Below, in pieces: positions 36,948 to 45,758 of a DNA stretch of 64,000 nucleotides. The DNA comes from Solimicrobium sp040544425 (GTDB lineage: Bacteria; Pseudomonadota; Gammaproteobacteria; Burkholderiales; Burkholderiaceae_D). The translations under genes were made by a program, and so were the position numbers. The stretch is from contig JBEONO010000003.1 of assembly GCA_040544425.1 (NCBI GenBank), positions 124,001-188,000 on the forward strand, written 5' to 3'. Below the pieces are notes generated by a model, which searched no databases, had not been told where the DNA came from, and was given only the letters and a program-made list of their open reading frames with translations. Every line of letters starts with the position of its first letter. The first letter of the stretch is position 1.

Positions 36948-37517
36948 ATGCTGACGCAACGCCATCCGCACCAGAAGGGATTCACTTACCTGGGCCTGAT
37001 CATCCTGGTCACGATTATCGGGCTGGTGGCAACCATGTCACTGCAGGTCGGCGCGCTGGTGCAGCGGCGCGATGCGGAAAACGAGTTGCTCCTGATTGGC
37101 AGGGAATATGTGGATGCGCTGCAGCGCTATTACAACGCCACACCGGCTGGCCAACCCAGTCTGCCCACCAGACTTGACGACTTGTTGCTCGATCCGCGCT
37201 TTCCCGATCTGAAACACCATCTGCGCAAGTTGTATATCGATCCGATGACCGGCAATAACGAGTGGGGCGTACTGTATGGTTCGAGCGAGGGCTTCAACGG
37301 CATCATTGGAATTTACAGCCTGTCTGAAGCGGTGCCGATCAAACAAGACAATTTTGAATCGCCGTTTGATTATTTCAAAGGAAAGAAATCCTACCGGGAC
37401 TGGATCTTCGCCCGTCAGGCGACCGACGTATCGCCTGACCAGCCACCAGTCGCACCTGCACCCAATAAGCCAGGCTCAGCGCGACCGCCTGCACCTCCGC
37501 CCCGCAAACCTCGCTGA
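36948..37517 (+). CDS. Atypical pseudopilin lacking Glu5
   Basis: A 189-residue protein with a prepilin-type N-terminus QKG^FTYLGLIILVTIIGLV, where mature position 5 is Gly in place of Glu. Absence of Glu5 is the hallmark of GspK-type tip pseudopilins, but this protein is shorter than GspK. The C-terminus is Pro/Arg-rich (PPAPPPRKPR). It closes the operon and may be the tip subunit. Confidence 0.75.
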   Translation: MLTQRHPHQKGFTYLGLIILVTIIGLVATMSLQVGALVQRRDAENELLLIGREYVDALQRYYNATPAGQPSLPTRLDDLLLDPRFPDLKHHLRKLYIDPMTGNNEWGVLYGSSEGFNGIIGIYSLSEAVPIKQDNFESPFDYFKGKKSYRDWIFARQATDVSPDQPPVAPAPNKPGSARPPAPPPRKPR

Positions 37518-37586
37518 CAGGGCGACCAATCCTGACTGCAGGGAATCATGTCAAACAATCACCGTGACGTCAGAACAATGGCGTTC

Positions 37587-37620
37587 ACGTCACAATCCCG
37601 TCATGCGCACACCTTAGAAT
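37587..37620 (+). promoter_or_regulatory. PhoB-type promoter of the SapC gene
   Basis: ACGTCAC (37587-37593), 4 nt, CCGTCAT (37598-37604), exactly 10 nt, TAGAAT (37615-37620). This is the best site: two strong half-sites at 11-nt period and a 5/6 -10. Transcription would begin about 30 nt before the SapC start. Confidence 0.6.
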
Positions 37621-37655
37621 TCAGGACTCGTTTTTGAACTCTACCGAACCCGCCC

Positions 37656-38387
37656 ATGTCCTCACTGATTCTCTACAAAAAACCAATCGCGATTGATCGC
37701 AACACCCATCGTGAACTGAAAATCAAATTTCAGCCCAAGGGATTCGACTATGCAGCAACGACCAACTCGGTTCCTGTCACCACCGGAGAATTTGGTATCG
37801 CCTGTCTGGAATACCCGATCGTCTTTGTTACCGATGAAGAGGATGGCGGACTTCCGATCGCACTGACCGGCTTGCGTGATAACGAAAATCTGTTTGTCGG
37901 CCAAGACGGCAGTTGGGACGCCAGTTTCGTTCCGGTTTTTGTGCGTCGCTATCCATTCGTTCTGCAGGAGGGGACTACCCCAGGCTCGTTCAGCGTATTG
38001 GTCGATGCAGAGGCAGACGGCTTCGATGCGGCCGACGGTCAACGATTGTTTAATGAAGATGGCAGCAATGCACCGATGTTGGACAGCGTGTTGGAGATGC
38101 TCAATCACTTCAGCGCCTCAACAGAACACACCATGGGCTTCGTCAAGCAGTTGCGCAAACTGGATTTGCTGACCCCGCGCGCAATCAACGCCACGACAGC
38201 ACAAGGCAAATCACTGCAAATGAACGGTTTCAGTGTCGTCGATGAGGCGAAGTTGAGCGCTCTGAGCGACGCCGATCTGTTAAGTTTGACAAGAAATGGC
38301 TATCTTGGCAGCATCTACGGACATTTAATTTCCCTGAACAACATCCAGAAATTGCTGGCCAGATTAGAACGGATCAGCGCTGCCTGA
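37656..38387 (+). CDS. SapC-family protein
   Basis: A 243-residue protein of the SapC/peptide-transport-associated family found in proteobacteria, often near S-layer or exopolysaccharide genes. Motifs seen: LKIKFQPKGFDYAA near the start, ACLEYPIVFV, and FVPVFVRRYPFVL with FNEDG about 100-140. No signal peptide or membrane helix. It is monocistronic with its own GTCA-repeat promoter. The biochemical role of the family is not established. Confidence 0.82.
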   Translation: MSSLILYKKPIAIDRNTHRELKIKFQPKGFDYAATTNSVPVTTGEFGIACLEYPIVFVTDEEDGGLPIALTGLRDNENLFVGQDGSWDASFVPVFVRRYPFVLQEGTTPGSFSVLVDAEADGFDAADGQRLFNEDGSNAPMLDSVLEMLNHFSASTEHTMGFVKQLRKLDLLTPRAINATTAQGKSLQMNGFSVVDEAKLSALSDADLLSLTRNGYLGSIYGHLISLNNIQKLLARLERISAA

Positions 38388-38455
38388 GCGTGGCTGTCTG
38401 ATTTTTGCATACGCAGCTGAGTGTGCGTGTTTAGGGCGCATGTTTCAGGCTGTAA

Positions 38456-38489
38456 GAGTCATTCCGTTGTCATATTTAAACAATACACT
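38456..38489 (+). promoter_or_regulatory. PhoB-type promoter of the eps/exosortase operon
   Basis: GAGTCAT (38456-38462), 4 nt, TTGTCAT (38467-38473), exactly 10 nt, TACACT (38484-38489). It sits about 70 nt before the small PEP-CTERM gene that heads the epsD-xrtB operon. Confidence 0.55.
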
Positions 38490-38558
38490 TCGCACCTGTT
38501 TGAAATTAAAGCAGATTGATCTTTTTAGTCAAAAATTCAGGAAATGGGAAGGTCTGAA

Positions 38559-38795
38559 ATGAAGCGCATTCAACATAGCCTGTTTGTTTTCCTGATTGCG
38601 ATCGCCTCCGCGAGCAACAGCATCGCAAGCCTCGGCGACACCGCGTCATATGAATTGAAATTCGCCTCAGTTCCCGAGCCGGAAGGCTGGACCCTGTATC
38701 TGCTGGGACTCGGCTTTGTGCTGTATCAGTTCAGACGCTGTCGCAACAAGAGCCGTACCTGGAATCATAATCAAGACAAGAATTCAATAGAATAA
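38559..38795 (+). CDS. Miniature PEP-CTERM protein
   Basis: A 78-residue protein started at 38559 behind GGAAGG; a start 15 nt earlier is possible. It is nearly all signals: an N-terminal signal peptide (about 1-23), only some 14 residues (LGDTASYELKFAS), then VPEPEGW, a membrane helix and a basic tail RRCRNKSR, followed by a polar extension. After export and exosortase cleavage a peptide of about 15-20 residues would remain. It heads the eps/xrtB operon, so it may be a dedicated substrate or a signal peptide for the system. Confidence 0.7.
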   Translation: MKRIQHSLFVFLIAIASASNSIASLGDTASYELKFASVPEPEGWTLYLLGLGFVLYQFRRCRNKSRTWNHNQDKNSIE

Positions 38796-38812
38796 ATAAA
38801 GGGAAGTCGATC

Positions 38813-39769
38813 ATGTTTGGAATTGGCGCGCAAAGTGTGAAGCATGGCAAGCATGCTGGGAATGGATTGATCAAAGGTGCTGCGTTGGTGCTGGCGCTGT
38901 GTTGTCTGGCAGCCTGCAGCAAAAAAGACAAAGTGTCGGATGGCCAGTCTCTGGCTCGCGTGGACGGACAGGACGTCACCGTGCTCCAGCTGAATTCGGA
39001 ACTGGCGCAGGCCAATGTGCCTGCCGCACAAAAAGACGTCGCATCCAAGAAGCTGCTGGACTCCCTGATTGATCGCCAGTTGCTGGAAGATCAGGCCACC
39101 AAAGAAAAACTTGATCGCGACCCGGTCGTGGTTGCTGCGATTGAGCGCGCCAAAGCGCAGATCATCGCCCAGGCCTATCTGCAACGACGTTTGGCCAAGG
39201 TGGCGCGCCCGACCAAAGAAGAAATCGACAAGTATTACCTTGATCACCCTGAGTTCTTCGCTGACAAGAAGACCTATGAATTTGACCAGGTAGTCCTTGC
39301 TACAAAAGACTTCAGTCCCGAGCTGAAAGCTTTGATGGGTTCAAATAAATCCATCGATGATGTTGCTGCATGGTGCAAGGCAAATCACATCGAGTTTGTC
39401 CAGACGGCGGCCACGAACAGTTCAGTTGATATGCCGCCAGCTTTGGTGAAAAAACTCAGAGAGATCCGCAAGGGGCAGTTATTCGCCTTGCAGCAGGCTG
39501 ATCGCAGCGTCATCGCCGTGATTCGGAGCGTCAAAAACGACCCGATCAAACAGGAAGTGGCAGAGCAGCAGATCGGCGGGTTTTTAATGAATCAGCGCAA
39601 CAAGGAAACCGCCGAAGCCGAACTGACCCGCCTGCGCGCCGCAGCCAAGATCGAGTACCTGAACAAAAACTTCGCCGCCGCTCCTGCTGTTGAAGCTGCA
39701 CCGGCCGATGCCAAACAAAAGAAAGATGGCGTCGATGATCACACCAAGCGTGGCGTTGCGGACCTTTGA
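38813..39769 (+). CDS. epsD: EpsD-family peptidyl-prolyl isomerase lipoprotein
   Basis: A 318-residue lipoprotein: signal sequence with lipobox LAAC (Cys about 35), a SurA-N-like helical region (LDSLIDRQLLEDQATKEKL, DPVVVAAIERAKAQI), and a diverged parvulin-type domain (about 155-240). It matches EpsD proteins of exosortase B loci, thought to assist folding of export components. The C-terminus is Ala/Lys-rich. It lies 17 nt after the small PEP-CTERM gene. Confidence 0.85.
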   Translation: MFGIGAQSVKHGKHAGNGLIKGAALVLALCCLAACSKKDKVSDGQSLARVDGQDVTVLQLNSELAQANVPAAQKDVASKKLLDSLIDRQLLEDQATKEKLDRDPVVVAAIERAKAQIIAQAYLQRRLAKVARPTKEEIDKYYLDHPEFFADKKTYEFDQVVLATKDFSPELKALMGSNKSIDDVAAWCKANHIEFVQTAATNSSVDMPPALVKKLREIRKGQLFALQQADRSVIAVIRSVKNDPIKQEVAEQQIGGFLMNQRNKETAEAELTRLRAAAKIEYLNKNFAAAPAVEAAPADAKQKKDGVDDHTKRGVADL

Positions 39770-39801
39770 CAGTAGAACATTTGAACTAAACGGATTAAAC
39801 G

Positions 39802-40590
39802 ATGAAACAGATTTTTAACTATGTGGTTGCGATGTTGCTGGCGCTGGTCGTCGGTCACGCCATGGCCGACGATGTCGTGTTGGGCGCAGGCGATGTGCTC
39901 AAAATTACGGTCTACAACAATCCGGATCTGAGCCTCGAAACCAAAATCGGTGAGGCCGGCAATATCACTTATCCCTTGATCGGGAATGTCTCGCTCGACG
40001 GTTTAACCACTTCCGGCGCAGAAAAGAAAATCGGCGAGCTGTTGAAGCAGGGCGGCTATGTGCGCAAACCTGAAGTCAATATTGTGGTGACTCAGTTGCA
40101 GAGCCAGCAGATCTCGATTCTGGGTCAGGTAAACAAGCCCGGTCGCTATCCGATGGAAGGTCGTCGCAGCATCACCGACATGATTGCGATGGCCGGTGGT
40201 GTGGCTGCCGACGGCGGTGAAACCATCACCATCGTGCGCAGCAAAAATGGCAAAAGCGCGAAACGCACCGTCGATCTGCTGGAAATGGTCCGCAATGGCA
40301 ATCTGACTGAAAACTACGATCTGGAAAGTAATGACCTGGTCTACGTTGAGCGTTATCCACGTTTCTACATCTATGGCGAAGTGCAGCGTCCGGGCGTCTA
40401 CCGGATTGAAAAAGAGATGACTCTGGTGCAGGCCCTGTCCAGCGGTGGCGGCATTACCATGCGCGGCACGGAGCGGAATATCCGCATCAAACGTCGCGAT
40501 GCAAATGGCGTGTTACAGGAAATCACGGCCAAGCCTGATGATCTGGTGCAGCCGGATGACGTGATCTATATCAAAGAAAGTATTTTTTAA
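39802..40590 (+). CDS. epsE: Polysaccharide export protein EpsE (Wza type)
   Basis: A 262-residue exported protein with signal peptide ending AMA (about 22). It has a polysaccharide-export domain (VLGAGDVLKITVYNNPDLS) and two SLBB repeats (VNKPGRYPMEGRRSITDMIAMAGG is the first, read about residue 112-135; YGEVQRPGVYRIEKEM the second). It would form or gate the outer-membrane export channel. No lipobox Cys is seen, unlike E. coli Wza. Confidence 0.9.
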   Translation: MKQIFNYVVAMLLALVVGHAMADDVVLGAGDVLKITVYNNPDLSLETKIGEAGNITYPLIGNVSLDGLTTSGAEKKIGELLKQGGYVRKPEVNIVVTQLQSQQISILGQVNKPGRYPMEGRRSITDMIAMAGGVAADGGETITIVRSKNGKSAKRTVDLLEMVRNGNLTENYDLESNDLVYVERYPRFYIYGEVQRPGVYRIEKEMTLVQALSSGGGITMRGTERNIRIKRRDANGVLQEITAKPDDLVQPDDVIYIKESIF

Positions 40591-40648
40591 TTATTTCCAG
40601 TTTGACGTCAGCCCGCAGATTGAGCCCGTTTGAGCCGAAAGCACCGTT

Positions 40649-42085
40649 ATGAATTTAATTTCGTTTTTACTTGTTGTCCGGTCGCGCTATAAAGTATTTT
40701 TGATTACGTTTTGTGTGGTGGTGTTCAGCACCGTGATCATCAATCTTTTGCTGCCGAAGACTTACAAGGCCACCTCCACACTGGTGTTGAATTTCAAGGG
40801 TGTGGATCCCGTGACCGGGATGAATCTGCCTGCGCAGATGATGCCGGGGTATATGCCGACTCAGGTCGATATCGCGACCAGCCTGAACGTGGCCATGAAA
40901 GTCGTCGACGACCTGAAACTGGCTGATGCGGAAGAAACCAAGGCCAAGTATCAAAAAGAAACCAAGGGCGAAGTACCGATTCGGACCTGGCTGGGCAGTC
41001 TGTTATTGAAAAATCTGGAGGCGGTGCCTTCACGTGAAAGCAGCGTGCTCGATATCAGCTACAAGGCTGGTGATCCTCAATTTGCTGCCACCATTGCCAA
41101 TGGTTTTGCCACTGCCTATCGCATGACCAGTATTCAGTTGAAGGTCACGCCTGCCAAAGAGGCGGCCAGTTATATCAACGATCAGGTAAAAATGTTGCGC
41201 GACAATCTGGAAATTGCCCAAAGCAAGCTGTCCAAATTTCAGCAGGAACGTGGCATCGTCAGTTCCGACAATCGCGTCGATGGTCTGGATGTGGAAAACA
41301 ACCGGCTCAATGAACTGTCTGCACAGTTGGTCGCCGCGCAGGGTCAACTGATCGAAGCCTCATCGCGCCAGAATCAGGCCAGCGGGATCGATGGCAGTGA
41401 ATCTCCGGACGTGATGAACAATTCTTTGGTGATGAATTTGAAGGCGTCCCTGAGCGCGGCTGAAGCCAAGTTTGCAGAAGTTGCCGACCGGCTGGACGTC
41501 AATCATCCGCAATACCAGAGTGCCAAGGCAGAAGTGGATAAATTGCGCGCTGATCTGAACACGCAAATCCGTATCGCGACCCACAGTGTGGGCGGCAGTG
41601 AAAAAATCTACATTCAGCGCGAATCAGAATTGAAAGCCGCGGTAGCTGCGCAAAAATCCAAGGTCTTGCAATTGAATCGGGTGCGTGATGATCTGAAGCT
41701 GTTGCGCAACGAAGTCGACAGTGCCCAGCGCGCCTACGACACCACCTCCCAGCGATACACACAGACCAATCTGGAAGGGCAGTCCAATCAGACTGATATC
41801 GCCGTGCTCAATCCGGCAACGCCGCCGGTGCTGCCGTTTGGCCCCAAGGTCATGCTCAATACTTTACTGGCCATCTTCTTTGGCACCTTCCTCGGCATGG
41901 CGCTGGCGATCACGGCAGAAATGCGCGACCGCCGGATTCGTACCGTCGAAGACGTGGCCCTGGCTACCGAATTTCCGGTGTTGGGCGTAATGGACTGGAC
42001 CGTGGTGACCCGGCCTGGAAAGAAATTTCCCAAGTGGCATTTTCCGTGGCGTAAGCCACCTACCGTCCTGGGAAGAGCGCTATGA
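40649..42085 (+). CDS. epsF: Chain-length determinant EpsF (Wzz/PCP type)
   Basis: A 478-residue inner-membrane protein with two helices (about 12-32 and 395-415) and a long periplasmic coiled-coil domain between (including AQSKLSKFQQERGIVSS and RLDVNHPQYQSAKAEV). The Pro-rich ATPPVLPFGPK before the second helix is the Wzz signature. It controls chain length and links the Wzy polymerase to EpsE. It overlaps epsG by 4 nt. Confidence 0.9.
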   Translation: MNLISFLLVVRSRYKVFLITFCVVVFSTVIINLLLPKTYKATSTLVLNFKGVDPVTGMNLPAQMMPGYMPTQVDIATSLNVAMKVVDDLKLADAEETKAKYQKETKGEVPIRTWLGSLLLKNLEAVPSRESSVLDISYKAGDPQFAATIANGFATAYRMTSIQLKVTPAKEAASYINDQVKMLRDNLEIAQSKLSKFQQERGIVSSDNRVDGLDVENNRLNELSAQLVAAQGQLIEASSRQNQASGIDGSESPDVMNNSLVMNLKASLSAAEAKFAEVADRLDVNHPQYQSAKAEVDKLRADLNTQIRIATHSVGGSEKIYIQRESELKAAVAAQKSKVLQLNRVRDDLKLLRNEVDSAQRAYDTTSQRYTQTNLEGQSNQTDIAVLNPATPPVLPFGPKVMLNTLLAIFFGTFLGMALAITAEMRDRRIRTVEDVALATEFPVLGVMDWTVVTRPGKKFPKWHFPWRKPPTVLGRAL

Positions 42086-43038
42086 GCAGCCATCCTTATT
42101 TAGCAGCAGCCGATTCTGAGTCGAATCGTGAACCTGCGCGCGAACCAGCGCGTGACCCAGCTCGTGAGCCATCTTTGCACGAAGCGCTGGAGCCTTCCGT
42201 GGATCATTTGCCGAAAAACTCAAGCATCGGACGCATCTTGCTCGAGATGGGCAAGATCACGCCGGAAGATGCCGAGCGCGTACTGATCACGCAAAAGAAA
42301 CTTGGCATGCGCTTTGGTGAAGCGGCAGAACATCTGGGTTTGATCACCGAAGCCGACATTCAAAAAGTCTTGGCGCGTCAGTTTGACTATCCGTATCTGC
42401 AGAAAAAAGATGTCGCGCTGCCTGAAGAGCTGGTCGCTGCCTACCGGCCCTTTACCCCGCAGGTTGAAACACTGCGCGCGATTCGCAGCCAGTTGATGTT
42501 GCGCTGGTTTACCAAGGAACGACGCGCGCTGGCCATTGTCAGTGTCGATCAGAACGACGGCGTCAGTATCTTTACTGCCAATCTGGCGATCGTGTTCTCT
42601 CAGTTGGGTGAACATACCTTGCTGGTGGATGCCAATATGCGCCTGCCACGTCAGCAAAAATTATTCGGCCTGTCCAATAATATGGGCTTCTCCGATGTGC
42701 TGGCCGGACGCACGGACCAATCTGAAATTGCAAAAATTGATTCCTTCGTTGATTTGTCGGTACTGTCTGCCGGAACACTCCCACCGAATCCGCAAGAGCT
42801 GTTAAGTCGCGGCTTTGCGCAGTTCACGCTACAACAAGAACAAAAATACGACGTCATCCTGTACGACACCTCGGCATTCAACACTGCTGCCGATGCGCTG
42901 GTGATTGCCTCGCGAGTCGGTGGCGTGCTGGTGGTCGTGCAGCAGGAAAAAACCCGCGTTGCCGATGTCAACCTGTTGTGCGAGCAGTTCCTGCGCAATG
43001 GCGTGGAAGTAGTCGGCGTCGTCATGGCGAAATTCTGA
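42082..43038 (+). CDS. epsG: EpsG tyrosine-kinase homologue with degenerate Walker A
   Basis: A 318-residue protein. Residues 13-32 hold short EPAREPARDPAREP repeats. A GspE-N/MshEN-like domain follows (about 48-135, IGRILLEMGKITPEDAERVL). The P-loop ATPase domain has VSVDQNDGVSIFTANLA where BY-kinases have GEGKS or GEGRS, so the catalytic basic residue is Val (about residue 160). Walker A' is LLVDANMR. No C-terminal Tyr cluster is present. It matches EpsG of exosortase B loci, but kinase activity is doubtful. It overlaps xrtB by one base. Confidence 0.85.
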   Translation: MSSHPYLAAADSESNREPAREPARDPAREPSLHEALEPSVDHLPKNSSIGRILLEMGKITPEDAERVLITQKKLGMRFGEAAEHLGLITEADIQKVLARQFDYPYLQKKDVALPEELVAAYRPFTPQVETLRAIRSQLMLRWFTKERRALAIVSVDQNDGVSIFTANLAIVFSQLGEHTLLVDANMRLPRQQKLFGLSNNMGFSDVLAGRTDQSEIAKIDSFVDLSVLSAGTLPPNPQELLSRGFAQFTLQQEQKYDVILYDTSAFNTAADALVIASRVGGVLVVVQQEKTRVADVNLLCEQFLRNGVEVVGVVMAKF

Positions 43039-43952
43039 TGTCAGAAGCTGTCTTGACCGCCACCAAAAAAGACGTGTCAGGCACGGCTTTGAAGAAATAC
43101 TATTGGCTGCCGGTCGGGATCGGGTTTCTTGTGCTGTTTATTCCGACTTTGTATGACCTGATGACCGATATGTGGACCTTCGAAGAGAATGCCCACGGTC
43201 CCATCATTCTCTGCCTGTCGCTGTGGCTGATCTATTCCAAGTGGCCCGAAATGATGGCCGCCAGTGAACAGCGCGCACCGGGCATGCTCGAAACGGTGAC
43301 CGGCTGGACCTTCTTTGTAATTGGCATGCTGTTTTACGTCGTCGGCCGCGCGATTGCCATTCCGCCTCTGGAAATGGGCTCCTTCATTATTTTTCTGTTG
43401 TCGGTGCTGCTGATCAAGCGCGGTGCCACCGGACTGAAAGTACTCTGGTTTCCACTGTTCTTCATGCTGTTCATGATTCCCTTGCCGGGCCCGCTGGTCA
43501 CCATGCTGACCCTGCCGATGAAGATGGCCGTATCGTTTGTGACCGAAAACATCCTGTACAGCCTGGGCTATCCTATTTCGCGTTCGGGTGTGATCCTGCA
43601 AATTGGCCAATATCAGTTGCTGGTGGCTGACGCCTGTGCCGGGCTGCAGACTTTGTTGACGCTGGAAGCCTTGGGGCTGTTTTACATGAACCTGATGCGC
43701 CACACCTCGGTATTCCGAAATGTCACGCTGGCCTTGCTGATCGTACCGATCTCGTTTACTGCCAATGTGATCCGAGTGATGACGCTGACCTTGATTACTT
43801 ATTACTGGGGCGACGCAGCCGGGCAGGGTTTCCTGCATGGCTTTGCCGGCATGGTGTTGTTTGTCAGCGCCCTTGTCCTGATCTTGAGCATCGACACCTT
43901 GCTGCAATGGATCGCCAAAGTCTGGTCAGCCCGAGCCGGAGTGGCCAAATGA
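43038..43952 (+). CDS. xrtB: Exosortase B
   Basis: A 304-residue polytopic membrane protease/transpeptidase. The start at 43038 overlaps the epsG stop. At least seven hydrophobic helices. The exosortase triad is visible: Cys200 in ADACAGLQ, Arg246 in ANVIRVM and His267 in HGFAG. It would cleave PEP-CTERM tails, for example those at 3613-4440 and 38559-38795. The epsI gene overlaps by 4 nt, as usual for XrtB. Confidence 0.93.
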   Translation: MSEAVLTATKKDVSGTALKKYYWLPVGIGFLVLFIPTLYDLMTDMWTFEENAHGPIILCLSLWLIYSKWPEMMAASEQRAPGMLETVTGWTFFVIGMLFYVVGRAIAIPPLEMGSFIIFLLSVLLIKRGATGLKVLWFPLFFMLFMIPLPGPLVTMLTLPMKMAVSFVTENILYSLGYPISRSGVILQIGQYQLLVADACAGLQTLLTLEALGLFYMNLMRHTSVFRNVTLALLIVPISFTANVIRVMTLTLITYYWGDAAGQGFLHGFAGMVLFVSALVLILSIDTLLQWIAKVWSARAGVAK

Positions 43953-44647
43953 ACGAGATCCTCTCCAGCCAGAAAATCCTGAACATGGTTCTGTGTTCGC
44001 TGATGTTGCTCACTGCTGTGACAACCAGGTTTGTTACGCCATCCAAGACCGTGCAGGTGCACCACGCCGACATCAGCCTCAAAGCAATGGTCCCGGAAAA
44101 AATCGGCACCTGGGCGATCGATCCGTATGTGGTCCCACTGCAGCTGAGCGCGGACCAGGAAAAGACCTTAAAGGGTTTGTACAACGAAACGCTCTCGCGC
44201 ACCTATGTCAACCCGGCCGGTGAACGCGTGATGCTGTCAGTTGCCTACGGCGGCGATCAGAGCGGCAATCTGGCACTGCATAAACCGGAACAATGCTACG
44301 GCGCGCAGGGCTTTCAGATCTCCAATTTTGAACGTGATGATTTTTCTTCGGATAACGATAAATTTCCGGTAACGCGCCTGCTCGCCGTGCAGGGCCAACG
44401 CAGCGAACCGATTACCTACTGGACTACGGTGGGTGACAAGGTGGTTCGCGATGGTTTGGAACAGAAATTACAAAAACTGCGCTATGCCATGACCGGGAAA
44501 ATTCCGGACGGGATTCTGGTGCGCGTGTCGACGATAGACAGCGATCTGAACAATTCCTATCGCATACAAAATACTTTTATACAAGACATGCTGTCAGCCA
44601 TGAAGCAGGCTGACAGGGCAAAAATTATTGGCAAGATTGGCGCGTAA
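43949..44647 (+). CDS. epsI: EpsI-family exosortase-associated protein
   Basis: A 232-residue protein with one N-terminal anchor (about 9-28) and a periplasmic domain containing SVAYGGDQSGNLALHKPEQCYGAQGF-type sequence (HKPEQCYGAQGF near 110). The HKPExCYxAxGF motif defines EpsI/DUF3485 proteins that act with exosortases. Start chosen for the ATGA overlap with xrtB. Confidence 0.9.
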   Translation: MNEILSSQKILNMVLCSLMLLTAVTTRFVTPSKTVQVHHADISLKAMVPEKIGTWAIDPYVVPLQLSADQEKTLKGLYNETLSRTYVNPAGERVMLSVAYGGDQSGNLALHKPEQCYGAQGFQISNFERDDFSSDNDKFPVTRLLAVQGQRSEPITYWTTVGDKVVRDGLEQKLQKLRYAMTGKIPDGILVRVSTIDSDLNNSYRIQNTFIQDMLSAMKQADRAKIIGKIGA

Positions 44648-44673
44648 TTCCTCAAAATTGGATTAGTGAAAAA

Positions 44674-45756
44674 ATGAAAACAGCACTTATAACGGGCGTA
44701 ACTGGACAAGATGGCGCATACCTGGCCGAATTCCTGTTAAACAAGGGATATTTTGTACACGGCATCAAACGCCGCACCTCCTTGATCAATACTGATCGTA
44801 TCGATCATTTGTATCAGGATCCGCATGAGCCCAATCGCAAATTCGCCCTGCATCACGGCGACCTGACCGACTCATCCAGTCTGATTCGCATCATCCAGCA
44901 GGTGCAACCTGACGAAATCTATAACCTGGCGGCACAAAGCCACGTTGCCGTTTCGTTTGAAGAACCAGAATACACCGCCAACTCGGATGCGCTGGGCGCC
45001 CTGCGTATCCTCGAAGCGATCCGCATTTTGGGACTGGAAAAGAAAACCCGTTTCTATCAGGCTTCAACCTCAGAACTGTATGGTCTGGTACAAGAGACCC
45101 CACAAAAAGAAACCACTCCGTTTTATCCACGTTCACCGTATGCCGTCGCCAAAATGTACGCCTACTGGATGACCGTCAATTACCGCGAAGCCTATGGCAT
45201 TTACGCTTGCAACGGGATCTTGTTTAACCACGAAAGCCCGCTGCGTGGCGAAACGTTTGTAACCCGTAAAATTTCTATCGGACTGTCACGCATCAAGCTG
45301 GGTCTGCAAAATTGCCTGTATCTGGGTAATCTGGATGCGCTGCGTGACTGGGGCCATGCGCGCGACTACGTCGAAGTGCAATGGCTGATGCTGCAACAGG
45401 AAGTGGCTGAAGATTTTGTGATTGCAACTGGCAGACAGCACAGCGTGCGTGACTTTGTGAATCTGACCGCCAAAGAACTGGGCATGAAAATTCTCTGGGA
45501 AGGTACCGGCGTCAATGAAAAAGGTTTTGACGCGTCCGGCCGTTGCATCGTCTCGGTGGATCCGCGTTATTTCCGACCGACTGAAGTTGAATCGCTGTTG
45601 GGTGATGCCAGCAAGGCCAAGCGCAAACTGGGTTGGGAGCCGAAGACATCTTTCGAAGATCTGGTACGCGAAATGGCGCGCGAAGATTTGAAGAATGCCG
45701 AGAAAGATCAATTGATCCGTCATAACGGTTACGAAACACTGAACCGATTTGGTTGA
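44674..45756 (+). CDS. gmd: GDP-mannose 4,6-dehydratase
   Basis: A 360-residue short-chain dehydrogenase. Rossmann motif TGVTGQDGAYLAE (about 7-19), STSELYG with the catalytic Thr/Ser-Glu, and YAVAKMYAYW with Tyr and Lys of the YxxxK pair. It converts GDP-mannose to GDP-4-keto-6-deoxymannose. It is followed at once by the fucose synthase gene. Confidence 0.96.
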   Translation: MKTALITGVTGQDGAYLAEFLLNKGYFVHGIKRRTSLINTDRIDHLYQDPHEPNRKFALHHGDLTDSSSLIRIIQQVQPDEIYNLAAQSHVAVSFEEPEYTANSDALGALRILEAIRILGLEKKTRFYQASTSELYGLVQETPQKETTPFYPRSPYAVAKMYAYWMTVNYREAYGIYACNGILFNHESPLRGETFVTRKISIGLSRIKLGLQNCLYLGNLDALRDWGHARDYVEVQWLMLQQEVAEDFVIATGRQHSVRDFVNLTAKELGMKILWEGTGVNEKGFDASGRCIVSVDPRYFRPTEVESLLGDASKAKRKLGWEPKTSFEDLVREMAREDLKNAEKDQLIRHNGYETLNRFG

Positions 45757-45758
45757 TC

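Noticed and set aside
43077..43907. A 276-codon open frame opposite to xrtB
   Set aside because: Gln/His-rich, with no known motif, and fully antisense to a conserved exosortase with an intact catalytic triad.
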